Under the pieces are notes generated by a model. It did not search any database. It was not told the DNA's origin and worked only from the letters and a program-made list of their open reading frames with translations. This document shows, in pieces, positions 11,643 to 23,846 of a DNA stretch of 64,000 nucleotides. Every line of letters starts with the position of its first letter. Position 1 is the first letter of the stretch. Source of the stretch: Gnetum montanum (lineage: Eukaryota > Streptophyta > Gnetopsida > Gnetales > Gnetaceae); contig MNCI01002682.1 of NCBI GenBank assembly GCA_015680685.1, positions 186,352-250,351 on the forward strand, read 5' to 3'. A program made the position numbers and the translations under genes.

Positions 11643-14150
11643 ATTTTCTAGCCTTAGCAACATGTTTCAAGACCATCTGAAATCATCTAAGGATTAATTA
11701 TTATTATCCAAAATTTATTCATGTCCTTGACCCATGTTGATCATTTGGATAGACTAAAATCTCAAAATAAAATAGTGTTTCTAGGTCAAAGAGATTGGAA
11801 AATAATGTTTCCTTAGCTCTAAGGTAACTAAAAATTTAATTTATTAATTGTTTTTAATCATTTTAAGGTTGGTTATCTTAATCATTCAAAAATGAGGATA
11901 TAAAATTTTCAAATTCATGTCCTTATGGCCCCCATGATGAAGAGCTTAATTTTAGAAGTTGACAGGTTTTTAAGTGAAGATAAATAGACTTCTAGATCAC
12001 TAGATTACATGTGAGCAAGGCTCTAGGCTATGGAAATGACAAAAACTCCATTTACAAATGAAGCAAAATATGAAAAATTGAAAAAGATTTATTGTGTATA
12101 TTAGCCACTCAATAGAGACTAGGCTTTCACTTATCCACTAATCCTTCTAGGACATCGCCTTTGTAGGATGACTATTGAGCCTCTAGATGGTGATCTAGCA
12201 TTGAGTATATATAGTTTTTTTGATTGTGTAGATGTGATATCACAAATGCATCTACTAACCATTTTCTATTATTTTTTGTTTGAAATTCCAACATCTTATG
12301 TCTGGTGGATCCCAAGAGTTTTCTAAGCTCTGTTAAGCTAGAGTGTGAGTCCCCCTAATGTTGTGAGTAGTTGAAATCATGAAAGATAGGTCTTTTAAAG
12401 CTTAGAATTAACCAAAATTAAGGAGTTTAGGAGGAAATGCATGATAATTTTAATAAAAAGTAATGAAAAATGTAAAACCCTATGCTTTAAACTTAGGATC
12501 TTAGGTTTGTTATTTATTTTCTTATGCTTAGCTCTTAAACATAAGGGTATATTTAACAATATTATGTTAATAATAATAATAAGATGTTAGCCTAGTGGTA
12601 CGTCATGGAATCAATTATGGTGGGCAATGCTAAGTTATAAAGCTCTAATTGGACTATATATCTTAGAGTGTACCTATATTACAATTATTTTGGGGTTCCA
12701 ACACCCCCTTGTGGTGTATTTGCTTATAAGCTTGTGTATAATGTATCTTGGAATAACCCCTCATGTACTGGTAAATATACATGTTTTATTATGTCTCATG
12801 TTTCTCAAGGTTTGAAACTTGGAAGGATGGTGGTGGCTCATTGTTGGTATTTTATTAATATTTATTATATTTTTTTGTTTATATTTTATGTTATTTGGTT
12901 TTGGAATAATTTAAGAATATGGTATACAAACATGTTAAATAGATATTTAGGATTTATTAGTTATTCTTTTATTTTATCTTGAAACCCATTTTAAAGGTGT
13001 GTGGGCTTATTTTAATATTTTCTTGATGACTTAAAGTCATTGGTTGACCATTTGAACCTTCTTATGGAAACATGTGACCCAATCTTAGAAATTAAATTAT
13101 TAAATTATTATTCTTGAAATTGTCTAAACCCTACCTTTTATGCCTATATATACTTGGCAACATTGGTTGTCTTAAATTTAATTGTGCATCTCTCTCTCTT
13201 GTTGCTCTTAGTTAAGGTTGAATATAGCAAATTTCTTGGCAATTTCTAGATCTAAACTAGCTATTGCTTGACAAAGCTTTGCTAATCATTTAAGGTAGAG
13301 GAATGTTCTTTCTTGCATCAGTTTCTCTTAATCCTCATTGTATTTCTTTCTATTATTTCTTTCTTATATCAAACTAACTACTTATTTATTGATTATTGAT
13401 CTAACCTAGGCTTGTTATTTTCATACCATAATTCATTATTTTTCACAAATTTTTCTTTGTGATTTAACTTCATCATTCATTTATGTCATCTTCTACTAGT
13501 GGTAGTGGCGATGGTAGCCTCCTCAAACATCATGATATAGGTTGTAATGGATTTTATGCACATTTTTTAGCACATCATGGTAGCAATGACATTTGATAGA
13601 AATGACATCTTCATTGACAGTGCTAGCAGACACTTTGGTATGTATGGATGCATTGAACATGTTAGAAAGGTAGAAAACAATGCTCAGGATACTAATGTTA
13701 GCTAGTTTGTTAATGCGGAAGCATTATGGAGGGTGTAGATTAGTAATTAATCCATATCACTTGTGGTTGTCATGTAGTTATTATTAGTAAGGTTTATTAA
13801 AGATGAGTTCTTGGAAGACAACTGATACCATATGACTAGTACTTTACAGTTGACTTCGGAGTTGTCCCATCAACATGTTATAGTCAATAGTAGATCTTCT
13901 TTAGGATGACAGTGAGGAGCCAGAGCCTTAGGGTAATTGTAGGGTTGATACTGGTCAAAATGTAACCTCCTAGTTGGTTAATTGACATTCATGAGGATTT
14001 CCTAAATCAACAATTGTACATTATCATGCATGAGGTTTGGCCTAAATAGATGAGGTATTACATTAAATAGTCCTTGGTGTCTAGAAGTTAGTATCAACCT
14101 TATAGTTATTCTAATATCTAATGTTAAAAATTTTACAAGAATATAATCAA
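11643..14150. other. Gene-poor stretch with a promoter-like segment
   Basis: No convincing gene is present. Around 12632-12718 lies a dispersed repeat also found at 39896-39978. A TATA-like CTATATATACTT sits near 13144, followed by a CT-rich leader-like stretch and an ATG at about 13482, whose frame (MSSSTSGSGDGS) closes soon after. This may be the start of an unrecognised dead element. Longer frames at 12627-12982 are AT-rich and show no domain. Confidence 0.35.
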
Positions 14151-14159
14151 TAGTGCAAT

Positions 14160-15902
14160 AGTTTTTGGGATGTCTTTTAAAATTTTCATCCTTACAACCA
14201 ATCCTCAAAAACCTCCCCTCTGGGGTAGGGAAAGCAATAGACTTTGCCTTTCTTCAAAAGCACCCTCATGGGTTTTCACTTTTTATTCAAGGGATTCTTA
14301 AAAAGAGAAGGAGAAAGCTCTCTTTTGAGTTAAAAAGCATTAATAAGAAATAATGAGCAAATAGGAACAAAATTTGAAAGCTTTCCAAAAAAAAATAATG
14401 TCATAAGAAACAAATTAATTATTCAACTTTCATTGAAATTTTTTTTGCTTAAAGTTATAACTAAAAAGTGAAATTTAACTCTTGAAAAAATATCATAGTT
14501 ATGCTCTTGATGCTAAAAAATAACCACAAATCAAAGAATTCAAATATAATAGAAACAAGTAGCCAAAGGCACTTTCAGATGCAAAGAAAAAAGTATTCAA
14601 AGTAGATTAATCATCAAGAATGATATCATTAATGCTTGGTTGATGTTGTGCAAGTAGAAACTGAAAAAAAGGAGCCTTTACTTCCATAAAGATGACATTG
14701 AGGAGAAATAATTCCCATATGCTAAAGGTGAGTGCTAATAGGAAGACCTTGATGAATAAGATACTATTAAGAAAATATGAATTTTTGGAAAGGTAGGAAG
14801 TCTCCAAATATCTTCCATTTTCCTTATCCAAAAGCGTAGTGATAACTGCATTTTCCAAGCCTTATTGAATTTGTTATGAAAAAAATCATTTTTGGTAATA
14901 TTTTTATATCCAACTTTGGAGCTAAAAAGAAAAATAGATTTTCCATCATTCCAAAAAATGTTAGGAAAAACCTGATACAAACAATTGTTAACTTTAAATA
15001 GATTTTCAAGATCAAAAATTAATTTTTCAAATTATTTTTTTTCTTTTTATAAATAAAACCATAGAGGCTAAAAGCCTTCTGCCATATAATCCATCATGCA
15101 TATGTAGATAGGATACTATAGTGATACCAAATTTATTCCAATTGGTACACAATTTAGATGAATAAGTAGTTCAAGCTTCTTCATTAGGAGGAAGCCACCA
15201 TGGGCTAATTTGCTCAAGCATATCTTTTGAAATTTTAATATGATTATAATTCCAATAATTACTAAGATTGCACCATGTTTTTGAAATTTATTTAAGAACT
15301 AGAAAACTAGGAGTAGAAATGAAATGAGGAAAAAGAAAAAAATGAAGTAAGTTATTAGAAGACCAACTATTATCTTTTTTAGGTTTTCCTTGTATAAGTC
15401 TATTTTTTTAAAAAAGCATTTAAACATAATCTCCATTAGTGCACTTAGCAATCCATTTTGTTGAGAGTGAAACACCTTGGTTATAATAATTTATGAAGAC
15501 ATGTCCTTCATTTGTAAATATCTCATACAACTCTAGAAAAGCCATTTCTATGTTGCTTAATAGCCAAAGAAACTACTAGATAATTTCATTAATTCTATTA
15601 TAAGAAACTTTTGTACAAGCCCAACACCTAGAGTAATGTACATGAGTATATTGAAGCATTTGCTTAATAACTAAAACTTTGTCAGAAAAGATGAGTTTTT
15701 TAAATTTCCATTTATCAAGCTTTTTGTTTTTTTTTTCAATTTTAACCACATAATTCCAAAAAATATTTAAAATTGGGTCAAAAGAAAAGGTATTCCTAAA
15801 ATTTTAGACAAAATAATTTTTCAAGATTTTCCAAAGCTTGTGAGTAACCTACTTATCAATATTACCATTACGACAAACAACAAATTTTGGCAAATTGATA
15901 TG
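14160..15902 (-). mobile_element. L1-type LINE, 3' half (left part of a split element)
   Basis: The minus-strand translation continues the reverse transcriptase seen at 38803-39800. Directly after the split comes INLPKFVVCRNGN, then LDKWKFKKLIFSDKVLVIKQ, which matches the plant L1 pattern 'L..WK.+.LS.AG+..+IK', and then KWIAKCTNGDYV. Toward the left come remnants such as FPNIFWNDGKSIF. Frames are broken throughout. The element is interrupted by element C, with ATATG on both sides of C. The LINE 3' end is not sharply defined. Confidence 0.7.
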
Positions 15903-16915
15903 TGATGAGTAGCAAGTACATCCTACACCCAACCATACGAATCACAAGAATTCACACACAATCTAGTCAAATTTCATGGATGGGACTAGTTTTGGCATCT
16001 AGACTATTAACCATTGATCACAAGACGTTGTCTTCCCACCTAGACTAGTGGTAGCTTTGTCACATATGGTTTAGTCCAAAGTGAGGCATATGACAATTGA
16101 TGTTGTTAAGCTCATTTTACTCCTAGCGATAAACATAATTGGGAATGAAATTTAATCCTAAATATAAATAATGGTAGTAATGTAAATCTACTCTAGCGTA
16201 GAGTGATGAGCACTCAGTCTTGGCCTATAGTACACATCGTAGGCTTATGTAACCGTTACTAGGTTACCAAATGTTATGTTATTGGGCGAACTAAGCTATA
16301 GCACTATTGGGATTACCAAATGATTACACTTAAATGTTTGAAACCAATCATACTCATTCCACTTTAATAATGAACAAGTAAAGTAAAATACTTGGAAACG
16401 TAAATGATTAAACTAAGAAAATAATAAAAACTATGTTAAGTAAAATAGTAAAACTAAGTGGATGTTACAATGATGAAAAGCAATGTCAATCTTTATTTTT
16501 GGACATGAACTATGCCCAAGTACACTTCACTTGAATAAAGATTTTGTACAACCGCTCAACACCACATTGCAGGCAAAACTATGAAACGAAACTGCAAGAA
16601 TCTATCTAAGGATGCAATGAAACTTATGTGGATCTGTGCACCCAAGTGTTTCATTTATAGGCTACACACATCTTGCAATATTGTAGCTATGATGACATAG
16701 CATGTGCTACAATATCGGATAAATGACATCATAGATATGATATCTTTGGTGGAAAAAAATTGACTTTATCAAATAAATGTGACATTACATCTATGACATC
16801 GTAGATGTGATGTAGAATCTATGATGTAGTAGCCAATTGAGATGCACTAACAAGGATGCTATAATGTAGATGCAATGTAGCATCTACAATATCTCAGCTA
16901 ATTGATAATTCATCA
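15903..16915 (-). repeat. Element C 3' LTR
   Basis: It matches the 5' LTR at 37811-38802 across its length, in the same orientation. It begins TGATGAGT (left) and ends TTCATCA. Right of it, TAACCCCATGACTGA is the reverse complement of the polypurine tract. The U3 motif type is CATCTATGACATCGTAGATG (16789-16808) and related copies, distinct from the GATATCGCG type of A, B and E. A TATA-like box lies near 16650 (read on the minus strand). Confidence 0.88.
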
Positions 16916-17260
16916 TAACCCCATGACTGACTAAAAACTCATCCTCAAGTTAACAGGATAGGACCCAACTTTCTTTAGAAAATTGGGAAGATATGAGATT
17001 ATTGATTGACTCTAAGTGTCGCAATGGTGTGTATAAAAATGACATAATTACATGATAAAACAAAAAAAAATTTGAAGTGGCTCAATGTAGTTCATATTTT
17101 AAGCAATGGTGGCTCTTCCATCGACTTCTTCCCTTTGTTGTCAACCTTCTGGAAAGTTTCTTCTCTTTTGTCCTTGTCTTCTTTTTCCATATTTCCTCTC
17201 TACTGAGTATGGCATAGAGACTCCTTCAATTTTAAGTGTTGCATTGGCCTCTTTATTTTT

Positions 17261-17340
17261 CCAAAATTTGCACATTTCTCCTAAGTTCCATTCTCCACTG
17301 TTGGTTAGTGTGGGTCATAATGGAGACACTTGGAGTTGCA
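17261..17340 (-). pseudogene. Element C ORF3 remnant
   Basis: Minus-strand translation of 17308-17261 gives LTNSGEWNLGEMCKFW, clearly related to SGAWHLGETYQFW of element A and NNGEWNLGETYQFW of element D. Only this part of the N-terminal domain is clear. The coiled-coil half is absent, because only about 350 bp separate it from the 3' LTR. Other frames at 17106-17502 on the plus strand are shadows. Confidence 0.6.
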
Positions 17341-17956
17341 TCTTTACAACTTCTATGTTGTGAAGGTCCTCCTTCTAGTGGTCTCTTTGGAACCATCTAC
17401 AATCAACAAGGGTATGAAATTATCATAATGTTCACACCAATTCTTTATAGCTCTTTACCATACTCATACCCTTGGTTAGATCAATTTCTTATTATATTAT
17501 GATGGCAGAGCTAGAAAAATTTGTGAAAAAACAAACCCCTTAGGTGGTATATCTTTTAGTTACTTATGGCATTCTATCATTTTCTTGCTTATTATGGCCT
17601 AAAATAGTTGATATGATCTATTAGGAGTATTATCTGAATCTTTTTGGCCTTAGTTTGATTGATTAACTTTAAGATTCTTATGATTTCTTTGTACCAACCC
17701 TTTATGGTATCTTTTGGGTGTTAGGAATTTTTTGCTTAAATTTTCAAAAAACTTTTGTCACTTATATCATGCAATGCACCCCCCACAACTGAGTTGATCA
17801 CTCCGGGATCAACAAGATTTAATAATTTCAGAAATTGGAGCTATGAGGACGAAGTTATGGCCTTTGAAAGCTAGTGTGCAAAAGTTCTGAAAAAAAAAAC
17901 TACAAAAATTTTCTTATTGTAGACTAAGGAATTGAAAAATTTCACTAACTTCCACA

Positions 17957-18052
17957 TGCATATATACTATTTTTATATGAAAAACATCATTCATCAAACA
18001 TTGTACATATGACATTGTAGGTGCCTACGACATCGTAACTACGACATCACTG
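17957..18052 (-). promoter_or_regulatory. Element C candidate internal promoter for ORF3
   Basis: On the minus strand, GATGTCGTAGTTACGATGTC and a following TAGGCACCTAC sit upstream of a TATA-like stretch (CATATAAAAATAGTATATAT, 17976-17957). The motif matches the GATGTCATAGATG type of this element's LTR U3. Element D has the same arrangement at 60538-60595. Its function is inferred. Confidence 0.45.
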
Positions 18053-19029
18053 TTAAAAAGTTAGAATTTTTCATTGATTTTTCTTGGAAAAAATGAGTTA
18101 GATGGAATGTTTGGAAGATGTAAAGCTTGTCTAGAGGATCATGACCATTAATGATGCACAATTTTTGAAAATTTTATGTTCAAGGTTCATGAAGAAGGAA
18201 TCTCGAGCAGCGAAAGTTTATGGTATGGATAAGAAATGGATAATGAATTTCTTATCTACGAATATATTATTAGATGATATGGGAAGTTTATTAGATGTTT
18301 TGGAAGGCATAAGATGATGCAAAATTTCTTGGCAAGTATGAAATACAAGAGTTATACAAGTGGGTCCTCCCAAAGGCAAGCTCCAGCGCTTAGTGCCCTT
18401 GTATAACCATGCCTAAAGTATCCTTACGCACTCAAGGAGTTAAATGTAAGACATATGTGTCTAGCAAAACACACATGTTAGTATTGCCAAATTGAGAAAA
18501 TAATGCTATGTTACATAAAATCACAAGTTATGATTAACTATACAGTGAGGTGAGTGAGCTAAAGAAGGGATTGTAGATCATGGGACATGAGGTGTCTTAC
18601 CATAGGCATAATGGATTTTTTTGTTATTAATGGTTAAAGTAATCATTAGCCCTTCTTTCCAAGATTCAAATCAAGTTCAAACCACTTTCCAGCAACATTG
18701 CATTATTTCATCTTTAAGAGTTACAATTGTAAGGCTACCATCATTGCAAGGAATATTGCCACTTGGTGTATTGTCCAAGGGAGGAGTTTATTCACGGCAC
18801 TTTTATGATTTTTTATATTCCTGAGAAGTTGCCAAAATTTAGGCATGGGAAACACATCTTTCCAGTGGGACCCCTAAAAATTTATTCTTGTGCATTTATT
18901 TTATTTTCAGTTGTGTCAACCTTACTAAAGGACTACCTTCAGGCATGGGTAACATGTCTTTCTAGTGACATGGTAAGGTAGCACTTATTGTACTCTTACT
19001 ACCATTTTTCCTTAGATCTACAAGGATAT

Positions 19030-19826
19030 TGATGAGTCGTAATTTTGTCTACCGTGATATCGTGTCAGTCGCGATCGCGTAGCCTGTCTCCTCATCTATA
19101 AATAAGAGGTAGGCAGTTTCGATAGTTAGTTAGTCAGTTTTAGAGTTAAGTTTGATTTTAGTTTTTGCTTTTCTTCTCAACCCTTTTCCTCCCAGTGTAC
19201 GCCTACAATGCGGGGATTGTAATTGTATGGAATCCTTTATTCAAGTGTGACGTACTTGGACATGCACATGACTGGAAATAAAGATCAAGATTACTTCATC
19301 ATTGCAGCATTCACTTAGCTTAATTATTTACTTAATTTTTATTTACTACTTTCTTAGTTAATCTCTTCTTACCCTAAAATCTTGTTAAACGCGGAATGAG
19401 TACAACTTGATTACGAGCATTTAAGTGTGACTACTTGGTAACCCAGTAGCGTACCTAGGATCTGCGCTTGGTAATCCCAGTGGTAGTCATGCATGAAGTC
19501 CAAGATGTGTATAGATAATCGAGGAATGGATGCCCATTGCGCTTAGGCTAGCTAGATTCTCTCTCACCCTTTCTCTCTTAGCTTAGTCAATATTACTTTC
19601 CATTGTCCTCAAGAGTAGCATTAGCATAGAAACACATCATACACCTCACTCTGGACTAAACCATATGTGACAAAGCTAATACTAGTCCAGGTGGGAAGAT
19701 AGCGAATTGCGACCTACGAGTAACTGTCTAGATACCACAACTAGTTCGTATGCGAAGTTCGATCGGATCGTGCATGAAATGCTTGTATTCGTATGGTTGA
19801 GTGTAGGGGTACCTCGCCACTCATCA
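19030..19826 (+). repeat. Element A 5' LTR
   Basis: It runs TGATGAGT...ACTCATCA with 8-bp inverted ends. The U3 is short and carries a decayed palindrome cluster (GATATCGTG, CGCGATCGCG) directly before TATAAATA at 19097-19104. AATAAA at 19277-19282 is conserved in all related LTRs and is the likely polyadenylation signal. The U5 has the repeated phrase CTTGGTAAYCCAGTRG. It differs from the 3' copy at scattered positions, mainly transitions. Confidence 0.92.
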
Positions 19827-19827
19827 T

Positions 19828-19847
19828 TGGCACTGTTGTTGGGGATG
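19828..19847 (+). promoter_or_regulatory. Element A primer binding site (tRNA-Asp type)
   Basis: TGGCACTGTTGTTGGGGATG starts one base after the LTR. The complement of a plant tRNA-Asp(GTC) 3' end reads TGGCGCCGTTGCCGGGGATC. Four of the five differences are G-to-A or C-to-T, as expected from deamination of methylated cytosines. Athila and Calypso elements are known to use tRNA-Asp. Confidence 0.85.
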
Positions 19848-19970
19848 GTGCTAGTTATCTAGATTAGTTATATCATACAAGGTCACTGTACAGGATTTAA
19901 TGATATATCTTTTACAAAAAAAAAATAATTATAAAAAGTCACATATAAATTCACACACAATTTCATAACC

Positions 19971-21972
19971 ATGCCTCTCCTACAAGACTATAATAATGCC
20001 ACACCTAGTGAGAAAGTTCATTAGAGAACCAATGAATTATATGACAATGAAGATTGGAGTACACAACCTAAAGTGGGGGTTTCTTATAAACATGAATGAA
20101 GGCAACATCTTCCCAACGCACGAAAGCATAACTTACCCAATGACAATAAACCCCTACTGGCCACTACAAGCCTAATGCAAATACAAGAGGCTATTCGAAT
20201 CTCCCGTAGGCATTGTAAAGAGAGCCGTCTACCCAGGCTTGATTTAAATAACTTTCCCAATTTCTCAGGAGGCTATGACTTAGATCCGCATCAACATTTA
20301 CAAGCCTTCTACGATGCCTGCACATGGAACAACATTGATAATGGTTGAAAAAAACTTAAGTTCTTTCCTATGACACTTGTTGGCCAAGCAAAAGTGTGGT
20401 ATAGATAGTTAAAACCAAATTTAATACGACATTGGCCAACAATGGTAGAACTCTTTAACGAAAGATATCAAACCTACGCAAGAGTGTCAGCCTTGAGGAA
20501 ACAAATCCAAGGGTGGAAACAAGCACAAAATGAACCCTTGTACATGGCCTTAGAAAGATATTATGCACTATTAAACAACTGTCTAGGCCATAAGTTTTCC
20601 GAGGAAAGGCTAATGTACCATATCATTGATGGGCTTCGTGATGAAACAAGAGAGACCTTAGGAATGTATGCCTAAGGTCAACTATATGAACTACGAACCC
20701 ATCAAGTCCAAGAGCTTATTAAGCAGGTAGCAAAAGAAGAAGGAGAAATGGCTAGATGGGGGAGTGTTGAAAAACATCAATGGGACCAAAATCTCAACTT
20801 AACAAAGGTCCATAATCACAAAAAGGAGAAATCAACCAATCTCAAGGTGGAGGAACCCTCTTTTCCAGTACAACAATCACTAGAAGAAGTCGAGGCAAAG
20901 ATCAATAAGATGTTGGAATGGACGTATAAAAAGTGTGGAGAATATATCGATATCATTGGGGATAGAGTTTTGACAACCTGAGAAGCAGGACAAAGTATCA
21001 CTAGACAATCAGGAAGAAGGGATGAAGAACACAAGAGCTTAACTACCAATCATACGTATGAATGCAATATCTGCCTGTACGATCACCCCAAGGGCCAGTG
21101 CCCAATCCTATTACATATATATGAGCATTGGGGAAGCACGTTACACCAAGAGTTCGTATAGAGATACTATGTTTGATCATAGTGGCAACAATCGCAGTCA
21201 TGGGGGAAGCCATCCCTAAATTGGAGACACCCTTCGTATCCTCCGAATCCAAATGCTTATCTAGTCCAATACCTTGTTTCTCCAACTAGGCCAACATACT
21301 CTATCTCACCGCATTATCATTCTCCTCAATACTATCAACCCATGTCCTCAACACAACCACTGCCTTGTGTACCTTACACTTCTCCTAATTTTCAACATTC
21401 TCATCCTTTCCCTCCTTCTACATCGTCACCAACTGTTCCTAAGGCGTCTGCACCACAGCAACAACCCCCGAACATAACTTGTGCTATTATTGCCAATAGT
21501 ATTGAGAGACCTCAGCAACATTGAAGGCATCCCTTCTTTAGAAATGACCCTGGGAAGGGACAACATAATTCCAAGGCCACTACATCCTCCAACTCAACAC
21601 AAGTCCAACAATGTGGTGCATCCTTCTCTTCGAACCCAACGCCTCGTGTTACTTCATCAGGGCCACCAATTAACACTCCAACAATCATACGGTCCAATGA
21701 ATACAACCATGCAGAGAAACATCCCGATCCTTGCATACCATCTAACGGTCTCAATTATCATAGTGGGTCAGCTCATTATCCAGGAACCACATCTCATAAA
21801 TTGCCCCACTACGCTTACTATAATTGAGCGTGTGAACCCCAATGGGGTAAGTATTACCAAGTCCCAATATTTTCAACATGCAAGGATCCTCATCTTCCAT
21901 TTATTAATCCTTGCCATCCTCAACCGTTTAGTTATGAGGGATATCCCCCATTCTAATAACAAGCAGGATTAA
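19971..21972 (+). pseudogene. gag: Element A gag remnant with zinc knuckle
   Basis: It starts MPLLQDYNNATP, matching the gag start of element C. The capsid-type region contains AIRISRRH, RLDLNNFPNFSGGYDLDPHQ, LQAFYDACTW, MVELFNERYQTYARVSALR and GLRDETRETLGMYA (about 20180-20675). The knuckle CNICLYDHPKGQC (21063-21101) has spacing CX2CX3HX4C. A Pro/Ser/Gln-rich tail follows to about 21970. All of this lies in one frame with several stops. Gag would form the virus-like particle and bind the element RNA. No protease follows. Confidence 0.88.
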
Positions 21973-23340
21973 TAACCACTTTTTATTTTCTTTAATTTTA
22001 CAACTTTTTGTTTTCCAAGTTTTTCAGTTTTCAATTTCTTGTTTTATCATTTTGCCTTTTTTATCTTTTTACGCTTTTGTAAGTAATCTCATCTACAAAT
22101 AAAACACTCATGTGGCTCATTGGTTGAGGTGTGTTCTATGTTATCAAGTCTCAAGTGATCAATTATGTGAACAGTGAGCCCATTACACCCACTAATCCAT
22201 GCTACGAATAAGAGGTTTTGTTCGAGGGTATAGTGATATTCTTGACATCTTTAAAACTTAAAATTAATTTTGTGTTCATTGTACCTAGAATGAAGAAGGA
22301 TGGACCAAGTGGAAATGATTAGGGTGTGACATCAAGGGGACTTGAGGATTCTCTTTGGTGATGTCTATGGGAGTTATCATGCAACATGGTTGTACTAAGA
22401 TCCTTGTAGATCTAACGAAAAATGGGAGTAAGAGTAATCAGAAGGGCACTAAAAAATCCAATGTTGTTCTAGGGAGTCCCACTGGAAAGACATGCACCCA
22501 TGCCTGAAGGTTGACGGCTTCTTTGGATTCAGTAATCGAATAATAATAATAAAAAAAAAAGAGAACAAAGGAAGTGCCACAAAACAAAAATCACTCCTCC
22601 CTTGAACAAAATGCCAAGTGATCATATGCCTTGTTGTTCTGGTACTCTCATAGTTGCTCATCATGGAATGAAACAATGTAGTCTCACTAATCAGAGGAAT
22701 GGACTTGATCCTGATCTTGGAATGACAGGTTAATGACACATTAATCATGCTTTACACACAGGATTCATTGTGCCCTGGGTTAGTTACCTCATGTCCCAAT
22801 CTCTACAATCCCTTCTATACCTCATCTCATCTCGTTGTTCATGTAATTGTTATTTGTGTCTCGTGTAGCATAGAATTCTTACCTCATTCCGATGATATTT
22901 ACATGTGTGTGTTTTGTGGAACCAATGTGGATTACATTTAACCCTTCGAGTGCCCACAGACACTTTTAAGTGTGGTTACGCAAGGACAGTATAGGTTGGA
23001 ACCTGCTTTGGGGAGGATCCACTTGTGTAATTTTTGTAATTTTCACTCATGACCCACCTTCCACACACGATTTATTACCCTTAGCATATTACCAATGATT
23101 TCCTTTTCTTTATTACTATCACTTTGAATCAACGTTCCTATGTACCATTACATGGCCTTTTTCTCTCACTTACCACTCGAGGCCTTATTGATTAAGTCCA
23201 TCCACATCTCATTATTCGTGCCTTCAAAACCATCTAATTACCCTTGAACCTCTTAACAATAGCCCCATGTCCTTAATTCTCATTTTTAATTTCAGAAATA
23301 CCTTTAAAAATTCGATATCTTTCATTGTGCCCAACATGAC
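21973..23340 (+). other. Element A non-coding spacer
   Basis: T-rich DNA (21975-22100) is followed by blocks shared with F and B (GTGAGCCCATTACACCC near 22170, TGTGACATCAAGGGGACTTG near 22325, TTTGGGGAGGATCCACTTG near 23008). No coding region is present. The DNA immediately before it ends the gag tail, so the deletion joins gag directly to the post-pol region. Confidence 0.6.
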
Positions 23341-23348
23341 TAGGGTTG

Positions 23349-23378
23349 TGATATCGCGTCCCCTCTGACCTATATATA
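23349..23378 (+). promoter_or_regulatory. Element A candidate internal promoter for ORF3
   Basis: TGATATCGCGTC is followed after about 12 bp by TATATATAGG (23371). The TATA box lies 476 bp before the ORF3 start at 23847, close to the 453 bp seen in F. GATATCGCG is the U3 signature of this element's own LTRs. Activity is inferred. Confidence 0.5.
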
Positions 23379-23846
23379 GGTGACCCCCCTGCAACACTTA
23401 GCATCAATTCTCACAAATCATGCGGGGGAATTTTTTAAATTTTTCTATACAACTTCCGAGTGTGAGACCTTTTCTTTTCTACCTATATCTCGCTCACTGG
23501 TACTCCAATTTTTATTCTATCTGAACCTACGTGAACTCAAACTGTTTAGCTTAGTTGTGGGAGAGGGACACACGCCGAATAGCACATAACATTTTTGGAA
23601 ATTATCATCACCTGAAGGACATTATCAAGGGTAATTAGCTATAACATTTAGAATAATTATGCCGAAAATAATTGAATCCCCTTAAGTACATCGGGAAACT
23701 AAAATTGGAAACCACCTAAGTAAAAAGGATCCACTATTATAATCTTTCAGGAAACATCACACAGAAATAAAACAATCAATTAATTAAGGCAATCAGTAAG
23801 GTATACTTAAACAACTGTACTAACGCTTGGCCCCGTGTGATTGAAG

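Noticed and set aside
12627-12982. Open frames of 62 and 104 codons
   Set aside because: AT-rich, overlapping frames with Tyr/Ile/Phe bias and no domain; likely chance.
21929-21948. Possible internal polypurine site of element A (TTTAGTTATGAGGGATATC)
   Set aside because: It resembles the site in F, but here it reads as part of the gag tail and lacks the following conserved bases.
21481-21972. 163-codon plus-strand open frame in element A
   Set aside because: It is a shifted frame over the gag Pro/Ser-rich tail; the gag frame is the one aligned with the zinc knuckle.
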